Source: Pedobacter sp. FW305-3-2-15-E-R2A2 (GTDB lineage Bacteria > Bacteroidota > Bacteroidia > Sphingobacteriales > Sphingobacteriaceae). Taken from it: DNA of 64,000 nt. A program made the position numbers and the translations under genes. Under the pieces are notes generated by a model, which saw only the letters and a program-made list of their open reading frames with translations, had not been told where the DNA came from and did not search any database. The stretch spans positions 3,100,001 to 3,164,000 of the forward strand of contig NZ_CP151803.1 in the NCBI RefSeq assembly GCF_038446955.1, given 5' to 3'. This document shows positions 7,637 to 15,721 of this stretch, in pieces (position 1 is the first letter of the stretch; each line of letters opens with the position of its first letter).

Positions 7637-8962
7637 TTAGGGGTTATTAGGAAGATAAGGTGATCCTAAATTTGGCTTGGCGCCAAGTCTTCCAGCTTTA
7701 TAAGCATTTATTAAGCTTGCATCTTTCCTTAAGGTTGAGGTGTCAAAATCGGCGGCAGAATATAGTGTTACTTCTCCATCAACACTTTTTTCGCTAAACC
7801 AAAGTGCATCCCAGCGGATGAAATCTGTATCAGCCATTAGAGATAAGTTGTGTGTTGTGATTAGAAGTTGAGAGCCATTAGAATTTAATAAAAACATTTG
7901 TAGGAAGTATTTCATCAGATCAGGATGAAGTGAGCTTTCCAGTTCATCAATCCATTTAAAATGATTCCCATAAATCAAATCATAGAGTTCTCCTCCAAGG
8001 TTAAAGTATTTCTGTGTGCCGCTGCTTTCCTTTTGCAAGGATAGTTTGTATTGCCGACCCTGACTTGTTTGATGTATGAAGTCGATTTCGATTTCAGAAT
8101 TATCTATAATGGTATTTCTAAGATCTTTAGCCATTTTTGATAAACTCATCTTTAGGCTCAATGCCAGTGTTGGCAATATACTATTTGCATTGAGTATTTT
8201 TTTTGCTTGATTTTGCAAGTTAGGTACATGTATGGATAGAATCTGACTGTCGGCCCTATTCATGAAATCATTCATCCAGACCTTAAATTTCTTGTCAGTG
8301 TTGATTCTAATTGCATTGGAGTTCGCTGCGTTAATGCCGAATTTAGCATCATTAGCAAAAGTATCATTAGCCCATTTTTTTAGTTTGGACAGTTCATTGA
8401 TATCCACGTTTGTTTTTGTGAAGGCACCTAGAACACTGTTATTGTGAAGGGTATTGCTTTCCAGAAGATCTTTTTCTCTTGCCGGTGCTTTGATCGTGCT
8501 TCCAAATTGAATTTTAGTAAGCAGTTTCTCCATATCTGTTTCCCTGGAAAAGAGTAAAGCAGGTTTAGGTCTTCTGTAAAAATTGAGTTTCTCCTGTATA
8601 ATAGCTTGCTTATTAAATGTCACCTCGTAAACATATCTAATGCTATTAGAATAAAAAGAGAGTTCAAAAAAGGAATTTATGTCTAATGGGGCTTCACAAA
8701 ATAAAAATGGGTCGAAATCAAGTTCCTCATCTTTAGTTGTTAGTGGCTCCAATAATAGCTTTTTGAGGAATGCAAATGCATTTAAAATAGTGGTTTTTCC
8801 GGATGCATTCGCACCATAAATGTATGCAAGTTTTAATAACCGTCTTCCATCATGCATTTCAATTTCATAAGCATCTTTTTCTATGCCATCAGCCACTTCA
8901 AAGCTGATTTCTACTTCATCTTTGATTGGACCAAAATTCCTTATTTTTAGATAATGTATCAT
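7637..8962 (-). CDS. rloA: RloA-family AAA/ABC-type ATPase
   Basis: This 441-residue ATPase belongs to the OLD/RecF-like (AAA_15/AAA_21) group. Walker A is 'IYGANASGKTTILNAF' (K56, T57), and Walker B/D-loop is 'WIDELESSLHPDL' (D339, E340). A switch histidine sits in 'LLITTHNLSLM'. The N-terminal 'IHYLKIRNFGPIKDEVEISFEV' is the typical start of this family. With the adjacent rloB it forms a two-gene module of the type associated with restriction loci and with abortive-infection-like phage defence; the ATPase would sense or gate and RloB would be the nuclease effector. The ATPase is intact although its partner is truncated. The defence role is inferred from the family. Confidence 0.85.
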   Translation of the reverse strand: MIHYLKIRNFGPIKDEVEISFEVADGIEKDAYEIEMHDGRRLLKLAYIYGANASGKTTILNAFAFLKKLLLEPLTTKDEELDFDPFLFCEAPLDINSFFELSFYSNSIRYVYEVTFNKQAIIQEKLNFYRRPKPALLFSRETDMEKLLTKIQFGSTIKAPAREKDLLESNTLHNNSVLGAFTKTNVDINELSKLKKWANDTFANDAKFGINAANSNAIRINTDKKFKVWMNDFMNRADSQILSIHVPNLQNQAKKILNANSILPTLALSLKMSLSKMAKDLRNTIIDNSEIEIDFIHQTSQGRQYKLSLQKESSGTQKYFNLGGELYDLIYGNHFKWIDELESSLHPDLMKYFLQMFLLNSNGSQLLITTHNLSLMADTDFIRWDALWFSEKSVDGEVTLYSAADFDTSTLRKDASLINAYKAGRLGAKPNLGSPYLPNNP

Positions 8963-9152
8963 TATGATGCCTTGATTTACGGTTTATCTTCAAATTTAGC
9001 GATTATATTTGATTTTGAGTAATTGTATTTCTATGCCTATAGATTCTAGAGTATCAATTATTGATGGCTCTTTGTATTTATAAAATTTAAAATATGGTTT
9101 CTTCGTTAGAATTTCTGCCATATTCGTAACACCGTGAAATGGGAGTAGATAA

Positions 9153-9179
9153 ACCGCCTTATAATTTTAATGAGGCGGT
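9153..9179 (-). terminator. Hairpin in the gap between the rloAB and AraC-AKR units
   Basis: A 7-bp stem (ACCGCCT / AGGCGGT) has short T-rich stretches on both sides. It lies downstream of the leftward AraC gene and upstream of rloA, so it may end the AraC-AKR transcript. The rest of the 530-base gap is AT-rich and shows no convincing gene apart from one possible tiny ORF. Confidence 0.45.
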
Positions 9180-9374
9180 GTTTTACTTTTATAAAATCTT
9201 TAGTTAATTAGGTATATATAAAAATAATCTTTTAAATCCCAATATGGTCTGTTTTGTGGGGTGTGTATTAATTGACTGATTAATAGGTGTTTGTGTTGAT
9301 TGTTGTGTGGTTTTTTTCGTAACTTTATGTTCATATAGGCTTGTTACCTTTACAGTAGATATGGAGATAGTATC

Positions 9375-9461
9375 ATGGAAATTAACTACACCATTTCTGT
9401 GACGGGATTACTAGCGGTTCTGATCCATTACATTTTGAACTGGATTGTTTTTATGCTTTAG
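9375..9461 (+). CDS. Possible 28-residue hydrophobic peptide
   Basis: An ATG-started frame encodes a short peptide that is nearly all one hydrophobic segment (MEINYTISVTG...IVFML). Size and composition fit a single-pass membrane peptide, but such frames also arise by chance in AT-rich gaps. I recognise no family and no clear ribosome-binding site. Confidence 0.2.
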   Translation: MEINYTISVTGLLAVLIHYILNWIVFML

Positions 9462-9490
9462 AAAAACTTTGCTTGAAAACCAGGATCCTT

Positions 9491-10384
9491 TCAGTTAAAA
9501 GCCTGACGAAATTCCAGCGGCGATAAATTCGTCTTCTTTTTGAAAAGCGTGCTAAAGGATTGCGCGTGCTCAAAGCCTAAGGAATAGGCAATCTCGCTAA
9601 CCGAAAGACTGGTCGTGGAAAGTTTTTCTTTGGCTTTCGCGATCAGTTTTTCATGAATGTGCTGCTGTGTGTTCTGCCCGGTATGAACCCGAAGCAGGTC
9701 ACTCAGGTAGTTCGGCGAGAGGTTCATCTGTGCAGCAATATATTGTACCGTGAGCAAACTCTGTACCTCGCTGTTAAAGTAGTCATCGATCAACTGCTCA
9801 AACCTCGTCAGCAGCGCTGAATTGTTATTCTTGCGGGTTAAAAACTGCCGCTCATAAAAACGGTTGGAGTATTTTAGCAGGCTCTCGATCTGCGTCAGAA
9901 TGATCTCCTGGGTATGCTTATCGATATGCTGGCACTCCTTATCAATTTTATGGAGGATCGTGATCAGGTCATCTTCTTCCTCCGCCGACAGGTGCAGCGC
10001 TTCATTAACCGCGTAATCGAAAAAACCGTAGTGATGAATGCTGTTCGCCAGTGTATGCTGTAACAGGAAGTCCGGGTGAAAGATCAGGAGATAACCGGAC
10101 CCGCATTCCATATTTTGCAGGTCCAGTTGTTGCACCTGGTTAGGTGCGGTAAAACTCAATACTCCTTTATCGTAATCATAATGCTGTTGTCCGTACCTGA
10201 TCTTACCTTTGGCTTCCCGTTTGAGCGCTACACAATAAAAGCGGTTAACGAAACTCTTCCAGATCTCGTCTTCCAAAAAAACACTTTCCGCCAGATTGAT
10301 CACGCTCACCAGCGGGTGGCGAGGTTCTGTTAAGGACAGCAAACGGTGAAATTCTGATATGGAGTTAATGGCGTTCATAAACAA
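9491..10384 (-). CDS. AraC-family transcriptional regulator
   Basis: This 297-residue regulator has an N-terminal cupin-like half ('GVLSFTAPNQVQQL', 'SGYLLIFHPDFL') and an AraC double helix-turn-helix over the last ~100 residues: 'LTVQYIAAQMNLSPNYLSDLLRVHTG' then 'SVSEIAYSLGFEHAQSFSTLFKKKTNLSP'. This architecture is the common Bacteroidota form found next to aldo/keto reductases and short-chain dehydrogenases. Only two bases separate it from the upstream reductase gene, so the two are co-transcribed and it probably controls that operon. The effector is unknown. Confidence 0.9.
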   Translation of the reverse strand: MFMNAINSISEFHRLLSLTEPRHPLVSVINLAESVFLEDEIWKSFVNRFYCVALKREAKGKIRYGQQHYDYDKGVLSFTAPNQVQQLDLQNMECGSGYLLIFHPDFLLQHTLANSIHHYGFFDYAVNEALHLSAEEEDDLITILHKIDKECQHIDKHTQEIILTQIESLLKYSNRFYERQFLTRKNNNSALLTRFEQLIDDYFNSEVQSLLTVQYIAAQMNLSPNYLSDLLRVHTGQNTQQHIHEKLIAKAKEKLSTTSLSVSEIAYSLGFEHAQSFSTLFKKKTNLSPLEFRQAFN

Positions 10385-10386
10385 AA

Positions 10387-11391
10387 CTAATCAATTAAAC
10401 CCATACTGAACTCATCATAAGGCGCGCCGGTATCCGTACCTAAAGGCACGATGTTTTCCAGTTGTGACAGGTCCGCCGGAGTCAATACAATCGTTGTTGC
10501 CGCAATGTTTTGCTCCAGGTACTTCCGGCGCTTCGTTCCAGGAATCGGCAGGATACCTTTGCTCATGATCCAGGCCAAAGCCAGCTGCGAAGAAGTGACC
10601 TGCTTAGCTTCAGCCATTGCTTCGATCGCTTTCACCAATTCTATATTCTTGTCAAACTGCAGGCCCTGGAAACGCGGGATTGCCCTGCGGAAATCATGCT
10701 CAGGCAAATCATCGATACTTTTGATCTGTCCGGATAAAAATCCACGGCCCAGCGGGGAGTAAGCTACAAAACCGATACCCAGTTCCTTTAAAGTGGCCAA
10801 AACCCCACGTTCTTCCACCGTCCGCTCGAACAAAGAATACTCGCTTTGTACGGCGGTGATCGGGTGTACGGCATGTGCCCGCTTAACCGTTTCAGAAGAA
10901 ACTTCCGACAAACCGATATAACCTACTTTACCTTCCTGAACCAGCTCAGCCATTGCCTCCACTGTTTCCTCGATCGGCGTATTTTTATCCAGGCGGTGCA
11001 GGTAATACAGATCAATGTAATCCGTATTCAGATTTTTGAGCGAACGCTCCAAAGATTTCTTTACATAGTCTTTCTTACCATTGATGGCCCAGGTTACCTT
11101 ATTGTCATCATCGATCTCCCAGCCAAACTTGCTCGCTAAAATATACTGATCACGTTTGCCACTGATCGCTTTAGCGATCAACTGCTCATTCTTCAGCGGT
11201 CCGTACAGATCGGCAGTGTCTAAAAAATTACCGCCTAACTCCAGCGAACGTTGGATCGTCGCGATGGCTTCCTGCTCATCCGCAGGACCATACATATGTG
11301 CCTTTTCAAAACCCGTCATGCCCATACAGCCCAGGCCGATCACAGGCACAACCAAACCCTGGCTGCCCAATGCTATTTGTTTTATTTCCAT
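10387..11391 (-). CDS. Aldo/keto reductase
   Basis: This NADPH-dependent (beta/alpha)8 oxidoreductase is about 334 residues from the chosen start. The catalytic tetrad is visible: D58 and Y63 in 'LDTADLYGP', K88 in 'LASKFGWE', and the histidine in 'YYLHRLD'. The cofactor-binding C-terminal part includes 'LAWIMSKGILPIPGTKRRKYLEQN'. I place the start at 'MEIKQIALGSQG' instead of eleven codons upstream, because the family begins a few residues before the first strand. It sits between MarR and AraC regulators and probably detoxifies reactive aldehydes or ketones; the natural substrate cannot be read from sequence. Confidence 0.9.
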   Translation of the reverse strand: MEIKQIALGSQGLVVPVIGLGCMGMTGFEKAHMYGPADEQEAIATIQRSLELGGNFLDTADLYGPLKNEQLIAKAISGKRDQYILASKFGWEIDDDNKVTWAINGKKDYVKKSLERSLKNLNTDYIDLYYLHRLDKNTPIEETVEAMAELVQEGKVGYIGLSEVSSETVKRAHAVHPITAVQSEYSLFERTVEERGVLATLKELGIGFVAYSPLGRGFLSGQIKSIDDLPEHDFRRAIPRFQGLQFDKNIELVKAIEAMAEAKQVTSSQLALAWIMSKGILPIPGTKRRKYLEQNIAATTIVLTPADLSQLENIVPLGTDTGAPYDEFSMGLID

Positions 11392-11469
11392 GATCCAAAG
11401 GTCGCTAAGCCAAATCGTGCGCATGTATGCAAACCCCTGAAGCTTGTAAGCAAATCAAGGAATGATTTT

Positions 11470-11934
11470 TTATATTTCTTTAGTGTTCTGTTCGATCAGT
11501 GCCGCCATCTTTGAATTAAAGGTGGTCAGATCTGTTCCCAGCTTATCAAAGAAATCCATATCGGCGGTTTCTACAGAGACAATGGCTTTTTGCAGTACGC
11601 TTTCTCCCTCCGGGGTCAGTCTGATGGTCTTCGCCCTGGTATCTGTTTTATGTTCATGGCGGGTGATGAATTTCTTCTCTTCCAGTGTCCTCAATACTTT
11701 TGACACCATCATCCTGTCGGCATTGCCCTGGTTGGCGATATCGACCTGCGTTACCTGATCACTTTCCCTGGATAACCAGGCCAGTGCACAGAGCAGGGCG
11801 AACTGGGTATGCGTCAGGTCTAAAGGATCTAAGACCCGCTTTTGTTTCCGCTGCCATAACATGGTGAGCTGTCCGAGCAGATAACCTGGGCTGTCTTCCG
11901 GCTTTTTAAAATGAAATTCAATTTTTTTGGACAT
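11470..11934 (-). CDS. MarR-family transcriptional regulator
   Basis: This 154-residue winged-helix repressor-type protein has the recognition helix region around 'TQVDIANQGNADRMMVSKVLRTLEEKKFITR', followed by the beta-wing 'HKTDTRAKTIRLTPEGESVL'. An N-terminal helix ('YLLGQLTMLWQRKQKRVL') and a C-terminal helix form the dimer interface. It is encoded 42 bases after a VOC-family gene and before an aldo/keto reductase, all leftward. A 33-base near-perfect palindrome overlaps the promoter at the head of this run and is a likely operator for this protein. The inducer is unknown. Confidence 0.9.
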   Translation of the reverse strand: MSKKIEFHFKKPEDSPGYLLGQLTMLWQRKQKRVLDPLDLTHTQFALLCALAWLSRESDQVTQVDIANQGNADRMMVSKVLRTLEEKKFITRHEHKTDTRAKTIRLTPEGESVLQKAIVSVETADMDFFDKLGTDLTTFNSKMAALIEQNTKEI

Positions 11935-11976
11935 CGTCTCAGCTTTTCTTGTTGCAGATAAAATTCAGTACGGGAA

Positions 11977-12339
11977 TTAGTTTGATTTTAGAAAGGTGAT
12001 GTTGTATCCGTCCGGGTCTTTGGCAATCAGGATCCTCCCGAAAGGTGTGGTCTGAACTGGTCCCAATAGTGTTACCTCCTTTGCCAATAACCGGGCCTGC
12101 AGGTCCTCTATTTCCTCCTCAATTGCGAACCAGAGTGAAGCACCGACGCCCAGTTCTTTTCCTTCCAGGTTGGCGATGGGCGTTCTGATGGCAAAACTTG
12201 CCTCGCCCTTGTTGTAGCTAAAAACACAGGCCTGTGGGTTGGGTATTCCTGCTTCTTCAAAACCTAGTTTTGTGGTGTAAAATTCTTTCGAGGCTTCCAG
12301 ATCCCTGACTTGCAGGGACGCAAATTCTAATTTTCTCAT
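11977..12339 (-). CDS. VOC-superfamily (glyoxalase/bleomycin-resistance-like) protein
   Basis: This 120-residue single VOC module has paired beta-alpha-beta-beta-beta units: the first starts 'LEFASLQVRDLEASKEFYTTKLGFE', the second ends 'PFGRILIAKDPDGYNITFLK', with the usual 'DPDGY' signature. Such proteins bind a metal and act as lyases, dioxygenases or drug binders. The E in the usual terminal metal-ligand position is replaced by N-I-T, so the metal site may be altered and the role could be binding only. It is the first gene after the palindromic operator and is followed by MarR. Confidence 0.85.
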   Translation of the reverse strand: MRKLEFASLQVRDLEASKEFYTTKLGFEEAGIPNPQACVFSYNKGEASFAIRTPIANLEGKELGVGASLWFAIEEEIEDLQARLLAKEVTLLGPVQTTPFGRILIAKDPDGYNITFLKSN

Positions 12340-12352
12340 CGTGGATATTCTT

Positions 12353-12385
12353 TTGTTGTCGCAAATATAGTATTCGCGACAACAA
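12353..12385 (-). promoter_or_regulatory. MarR-type palindromic operator overlapping the VOC-MarR promoter
   Basis: Two 15-base arms (TTGTTGTCGCAAATA and TATTCGCGACAACAA) are inverted copies matching at 14 of 15 positions with a 3-base spacer. Read on the minus strand, the second half contains TATATTTG, a perfect TAnnTTTG -7 box, and the outer arm supplies a TTG in -33 position. The VOC start codon is 14 bases beyond. A bound dimer would cover the promoter. The symmetry is seen directly; assignment to the adjacent MarR protein is inferred. Confidence 0.7.
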
Positions 12386-12450
12386 TATCCTAATCTTTAT
12401 TTAATTCTAAACAAATTACCCGCTCGAGGTATTTCTAGGGCACATGTGTT

Positions 12451-12654
12451 TTAATGCTTCCTGATTTTTCTGTATTTGAATTTATTCCGGATGTGGTGAT
12501 TAAAGTACCTTCCTTTTGATCCCGCTGCTTTTAGCATCGTAAATATCTCAGGAGGAACATTCGCGTACCTGTACTTTAAGCCGGATACAAATGTGATCAG
12601 CAGTGCAGTTGAATCCTGGTCGTAATCAAAGCTTTTAATTACACTTGAAGGCAT
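12451..12654 (-). CDS. KTSC-domain protein
   Basis: This 67-residue protein consists almost wholly of a KTSC domain: 'SSVIKSFDYDQDSTALLITF', 'GLKYRYANVPPEIFTMLKAAGSKGRYFNHHIRNKFKY'. The family is named for a Lys-Thr-Ser-Cys stretch. It is usually a short stand-alone protein or is fused to lysyl-tRNA synthetase-like domains, and has no settled function. Here the typical cysteine is not present. It lies three bases after the preceding membrane-protein gene, so the two are co-transcribed. Confidence 0.8.
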   Translation of the reverse strand: MPSSVIKSFDYDQDSTALLITFVSGLKYRYANVPPEIFTMLKAAGSKGRYFNHHIRNKFKYRKIRKH

Positions 12655-12657
12655 GGG

Positions 12658-13065
12658 TTATGAATGTTGGTCCACTACTATAATTTTATCGGATTTTAAT
12701 TTATCCTCCTGCTGTTTGGCAATTATTTTTTCTTTTTTGAGGTCGATGCGAATGATGTTATATAAGCTCATGTAAACATTTGCGATCCATATTATTGAGA
12801 AACCTGAGATCAGATAACCTCTCCAATCAGGGTACAGTAGTTTGTATTGTGTGATGATCAGCAGGAGTAGGGTTACATAATGACTGAAGCAGTACTCACA
12901 AGTGAACATGTAGCAAATTTTCCTTACCAGAATATACCGGCTCTTTTCAGACTGGTTTGAAAAAAACACCTGTGCTTCTTTAAATATCTGTTCTTTTGTG
13001 ACCGTCCAGGCGATGCAGGAAACAGGCAGTGCCAGGATGAAAACCCAGTATATTTTATCTTCCAT
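12658..13065 (-). CDS. Hypothetical membrane protein
   Basis: I do not recognise a family for this 135-residue protein. It has an N-terminal hydrophobic segment (~6-22), a cysteine-rich middle ('ICYMFTCEYCFSHYV') leading into a second and third hydrophobic segment (~68-85 and ~93-112), and a lysine-rich cytoplasmic tail. The spacing of cysteines next to a histidine could bind metal or form a disulfide. It is followed immediately by the KTSC gene. Confidence 0.7.
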   Translation of the reverse strand: MEDKIYWVFILALPVSCIAWTVTKEQIFKEAQVFFSNQSEKSRYILVRKICYMFTCEYCFSHYVTLLLLIITQYKLLYPDWRGYLISGFSIIWIANVYMSLYNIIRIDLKKEKIIAKQQEDKLKSDKIIVVDQHS

Positions 13066-13093
13066 GAGGTATGTATTTGCTATTTATATAAAA

Positions 13094-13122
13094 GACACCG
13101 GCGGTTAACCGGTGTCCTTTTT
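13094..13122 (-). terminator. Bidirectional-looking terminator
   Basis: A perfect 8-bp stem (GACACCGG / CCGGTGTC) has T-rich tails on both strands. It lies just past the stop of the leftward 72-residue gene. Confidence 0.75.
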
Positions 13123-13128
13123 TTGTTT

Positions 13129-13347
13129 TTATATATCGGTGCCTGGAGTTGTCCCTGGCTCATGACTTGATCCCAGAGGTTTATGTTTCCGCTCCGGCCT
13201 GGAGACCAGGTTTGTTCTTCCCATATCTGCAATAGATGAAGTTTCGCCGTTATCTTTCTTTTTGTCATTAATGCGCGCTTCTGTTTCTTTATAAACAGTC
13301 TTTTTTTGCCCATAATCTTTTTTCTGATTACTTACCTTGTTGTTCAT
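13129..13347 (-). CDS. Small polar protein, uncharacterised
   Basis: The 72-residue product is rich in Lys, Asp, Asn and Gly, lacks hydrophobic segments and is probably disordered. Its C-terminal half has a recognisable conserved-looking block ('TNLVSRPERKHKPLGSSHEPGT'). I prefer this frame over the overlapping longer minus-strand frame at 13080-13313 because it ends immediately before a terminator and begins with an ATG. No function can be assigned. Confidence 0.6.
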   Translation of the reverse strand: MNNKVSNQKKDYGQKKTVYKETEARINDKKKDNGETSSIADMGRTNLVSRPERKHKPLGSSHEPGTTPGTDI

Positions 13348-13441
13348 GATCGTAGATTTTGGTGAAAAATATATTTACGATATAGTAACAAGTCTGAACT
13401 GCTTATGGTTTTATCTGATGCTGATCGTTTTTATTTAAAGC

Positions 13442-14545
13442 TCAAACTATATCTCTTATGATTGGCATTTTTAGCGTAGGATAATCGATATAACCTTGTT
13501 TTCCACCACCGAACATCGTTGCCCTGTCTGGTTCATTAAGTGCTGAATCTTTTTCGAATCGTTCTGGCAGATCAGGATTTGCCAGAAACAGTGTGCCAAA
13601 CGAGATGAGCCCCGCTATGCCCTTTTTAAGTTCTGCTTCGGCAGAAGCTTTATCATAGCCTGCGTTTGCAATAACCGTTTGCTGTATCATATTGCCAAAC
13701 AATTCTATTTCATCATCTGCCGGATAGTGAGAAGGTGAGGGGAAGTATGGGCTGCGTTTCATTAATTCTACATAGGCAAAATTCAGTTTGTTAAGCGCTT
13801 CAATTAAATAAATGTAAGTGCCGGCAGGATCATCCAAAACCATGTTGCCATAAGGATGAAAAGGTGAAATCTTAATCCCTACCTTATCACCGCCAACAGC
13901 GCTGATTAATTGCTGCATTACTTCCAGCACAAAACGAGCTTTATTGGGAATGCTCCCGCCATATTCATCGGTTCTTTGATTGGCACTTTCCGCGAGAAAC
14001 TGGCTTGGTAAATAACCATTTGCCGCATGAAGCTCTACACCATCGAAACCAGCTTCAATTGCATTTTTTGCTGCCTGCCCGTAGTCTTCAATCGTTTGCC
14101 TGATTTCGGTAATGGTAATTTCCCGGGGCGTTTCGTAATCTTTCAGACCTTCTGAAGTGAAATGTTGCATGCCCTGTATAGGTAGTGGAGATGGGGAAAG
14201 CGGTAATTTACCATCCCTGTCTATTGAATGTCCTGCACGACCTGTGTGCCAGAGCTGGGCAATGATCAGGCCTCCATGATCGTGTACAGATTTTGTGACT
14301 TTTTTCCAGGCTTCGATCTGCTCGCTCGTGTAAATGCCAGGTGTAAGCGGACTGCCAGTTGCTGCTTCACTAATCCTGATCGCCTCGGTGAATATCATGC
14401 CTGCACTCACTCTTTGCGTATAATATTGAACGGTCAAATCGCCTACGATTCCGTTATGATCAGCACGGCTTCTGGTCATTGCAGACATTGCCATTTTATT
14501 CTTTAATTCCAGATTTCCTAACTGTATTTTTTCTAATAATTTCAT
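13442..14545 (-). CDS. Old yellow enzyme family alkene reductase (NemA-like)
   Basis: This 367-residue FMN-dependent ene-reductase is of the NemA/OYE type and reduces activated C=C bonds (enones, N-ethylmaleimide, nitro compounds) with NADPH. Flavin/substrate residues are visible: H173 and N176 in 'ELHAANGYLPSQFL', with Y178 as proton donor, plus the conserved 'IIAQLWHTGRAGHS' and 'NQRTDEYGGS'. Length is typical. It lies 29 bases downstream of an NmrA-like reductase in the same operon. The operon promoter carries the 24-bp element also found before the quinone oxidoreductase operon, consistent with an electrophile-stress role. Confidence 0.92.
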   Translation of the reverse strand: MKLLEKIQLGNLELKNKMAMSAMTRSRADHNGIVGDLTVQYYTQRVSAGMIFTEAIRISEAATGSPLTPGIYTSEQIEAWKKVTKSVHDHGGLIIAQLWHTGRAGHSIDRDGKLPLSPSPLPIQGMQHFTSEGLKDYETPREITITEIRQTIEDYGQAAKNAIEAGFDGVELHAANGYLPSQFLAESANQRTDEYGGSIPNKARFVLEVMQQLISAVGGDKVGIKISPFHPYGNMVLDDPAGTYIYLIEALNKLNFAYVELMKRSPYFPSPSHYPADDEIELFGNMIQQTVIANAGYDKASAEAELKKGIAGLISFGTLFLANPDLPERFEKDSALNEPDRATMFGGGKQGYIDYPTLKMPIIRDIV

Positions 14546-14574
14546 GATGCTTTTAATTTTATGGTTGGTCTTTG

Positions 14575-15468
14575 TTACGAATTGTAAAGTGGCAGGTAAA
14601 CCTGATTTGCAAAATCCTCTGCTGTGGTAGGGCTGGTCGTATCGTCATCCCTTTTTTGATAATTCATAAAGCCGGTTTTAATTGCCGTTCCCATTTCAAT
14701 CAGATTATCCACGAAATCAGCTGAAAAACCATTGCTTAAGAACGTCTGCTTAACCTGTTCAACCGGGAGCTGCACATATGGCAAATCAGGGTTGCCAATG
14801 GCTTTACCAATAATGCCGGTAAGCTCTCTATAGGTATAGTCTCTTGGTCCCATCACGGCATGGACACTTTTTCCGCTGAAGTCGAGGTTTGCCAAATGTC
14901 CGGCTGCAATTTTTGCCACGTCCCGTGTAGCCACCATCGGTATGGAATGGTCCCCGTCTGCTGCAGTACCATTGAAACCCATTTTTTTAACCAGACCTAT
15001 CGTTCTCAGGAAATTTTCCATAAAATAGGCAGAACGGATGTGCAACACATTAACACCGTTCAGTTGGTTTAACCTGACTTCCTGTTCAGCTGTACCGCCC
15101 ATTATGCCATTTCCTTCGTGCATATGAGCGCCAAGACTGCTCATGTTTACAATGTGTTTGATGCCTGAATTTTCGATGGCTTCAATCAGCTTACCGGTAA
15201 CTTTTCTTTGGTAGGCCCGTGTATCCTCAGCCATTACATTATCTGGTAAAAGCACGAAAGCGCTGTCGGCATTTTTGAAGGCACTGGTCAGCATTTCTAC
15301 ATCGGTTATCGTTCCGGCAATTATTTCTGCCCCCTGACTGTGATATTTTTCTAACTTTTCGGTGTGTCTTGCTATTAATGTTACCTCATGTCCTTCGTTT
15401 AAAAGAATTTCTGAAATTTTACTACCCACCGTTCCAGTGGCGCCAAGGATTACTATTTTCTTTTTCAT
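14575..15468 (-). CDS. NmrA-like NAD(P)H-binding reductase
   Basis: This ~297-residue atypical short-chain dehydrogenase/NmrA family protein has the dinucleotide-binding motif GATGTVG at residues 9-15 ('KKKIVILGATGTVGSKISEIL'). The later 'IKHIVNMSSLGAH' and 'GVNVLHIRSAYFMENFLRT' are in family positions. NmrA-like proteins act either as NADPH-dependent reductases or as redox sensors. I place the start at 'MKKKIVILG', 13 codons inside the longest frame, because the Rossmann strand begins there. It is the first gene of a two-gene operon with the old yellow enzyme. Confidence 0.85.
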   Translation of the reverse strand: MKKKIVILGATGTVGSKISEILLNEGHEVTLIARHTEKLEKYHSQGAEIIAGTITDVEMLTSAFKNADSAFVLLPDNVMAEDTRAYQRKVTGKLIEAIENSGIKHIVNMSSLGAHMHEGNGIMGGTAEQEVRLNQLNGVNVLHIRSAYFMENFLRTIGLVKKMGFNGTAADGDHSIPMVATRDVAKIAAGHLANLDFSGKSVHAVMGPRDYTYRELTGIIGKAIGNPDLPYVQLPVEQVKQTFLSNGFSADFVDNLIEMGTAIKTGFMNYQKRDDDTTSPTTAEDFANQVYLPLYNS

Positions 15469-15504
15469 TTTAGTATTTTTAAATTGTTGTTGATGATTAC
15501 TATG

Positions 15505-15553
15505 CAAAGATGTGGTGATTAAAAAAGTGAAACTTGTATCAGATCACTGTTCT
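15505..15553 (-). promoter_or_regulatory. Shared 24-bp element and promoter of the NmrA-OYE operon
   Basis: Positions 15530-15553 hold a 24-base sequence (plus strand begins AAACTTGTATCAGATC) that is identical to 17500-17523. On the minus strand, TTTG follows exactly 21 bases after the element in both places, a likely -7 box, and the start codon lies 62 bases away. The position immediately upstream of the promoter suits an AraC-type activator site. About 150 bases on its far side (15554-15721) hold no gene. Confidence 0.7.
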
Positions 15554-15721
15554 TTCCAGGTCGTTCCGTTTTCCAGTTGCCCGGTTTTCAGATCATTTTT
15601 TATAATATCCAGCGCGCTTTTAAGCATCGATTTTACTGTTTTCATGAGTACCAGCCTAATTTGGAATCTCCAGTGTCTTTATGTGTTGGTCTGATTATCA
15701 ATGTTCTTGTTCTCGTAGTAG

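Noticed and set aside
13080..13313. 77-codon minus-strand ORF overlapping the 72-residue gene
   Set aside because: It runs through the hairpin terminator; the alternative frame ends cleanly before it and has a more conserved-looking sequence.
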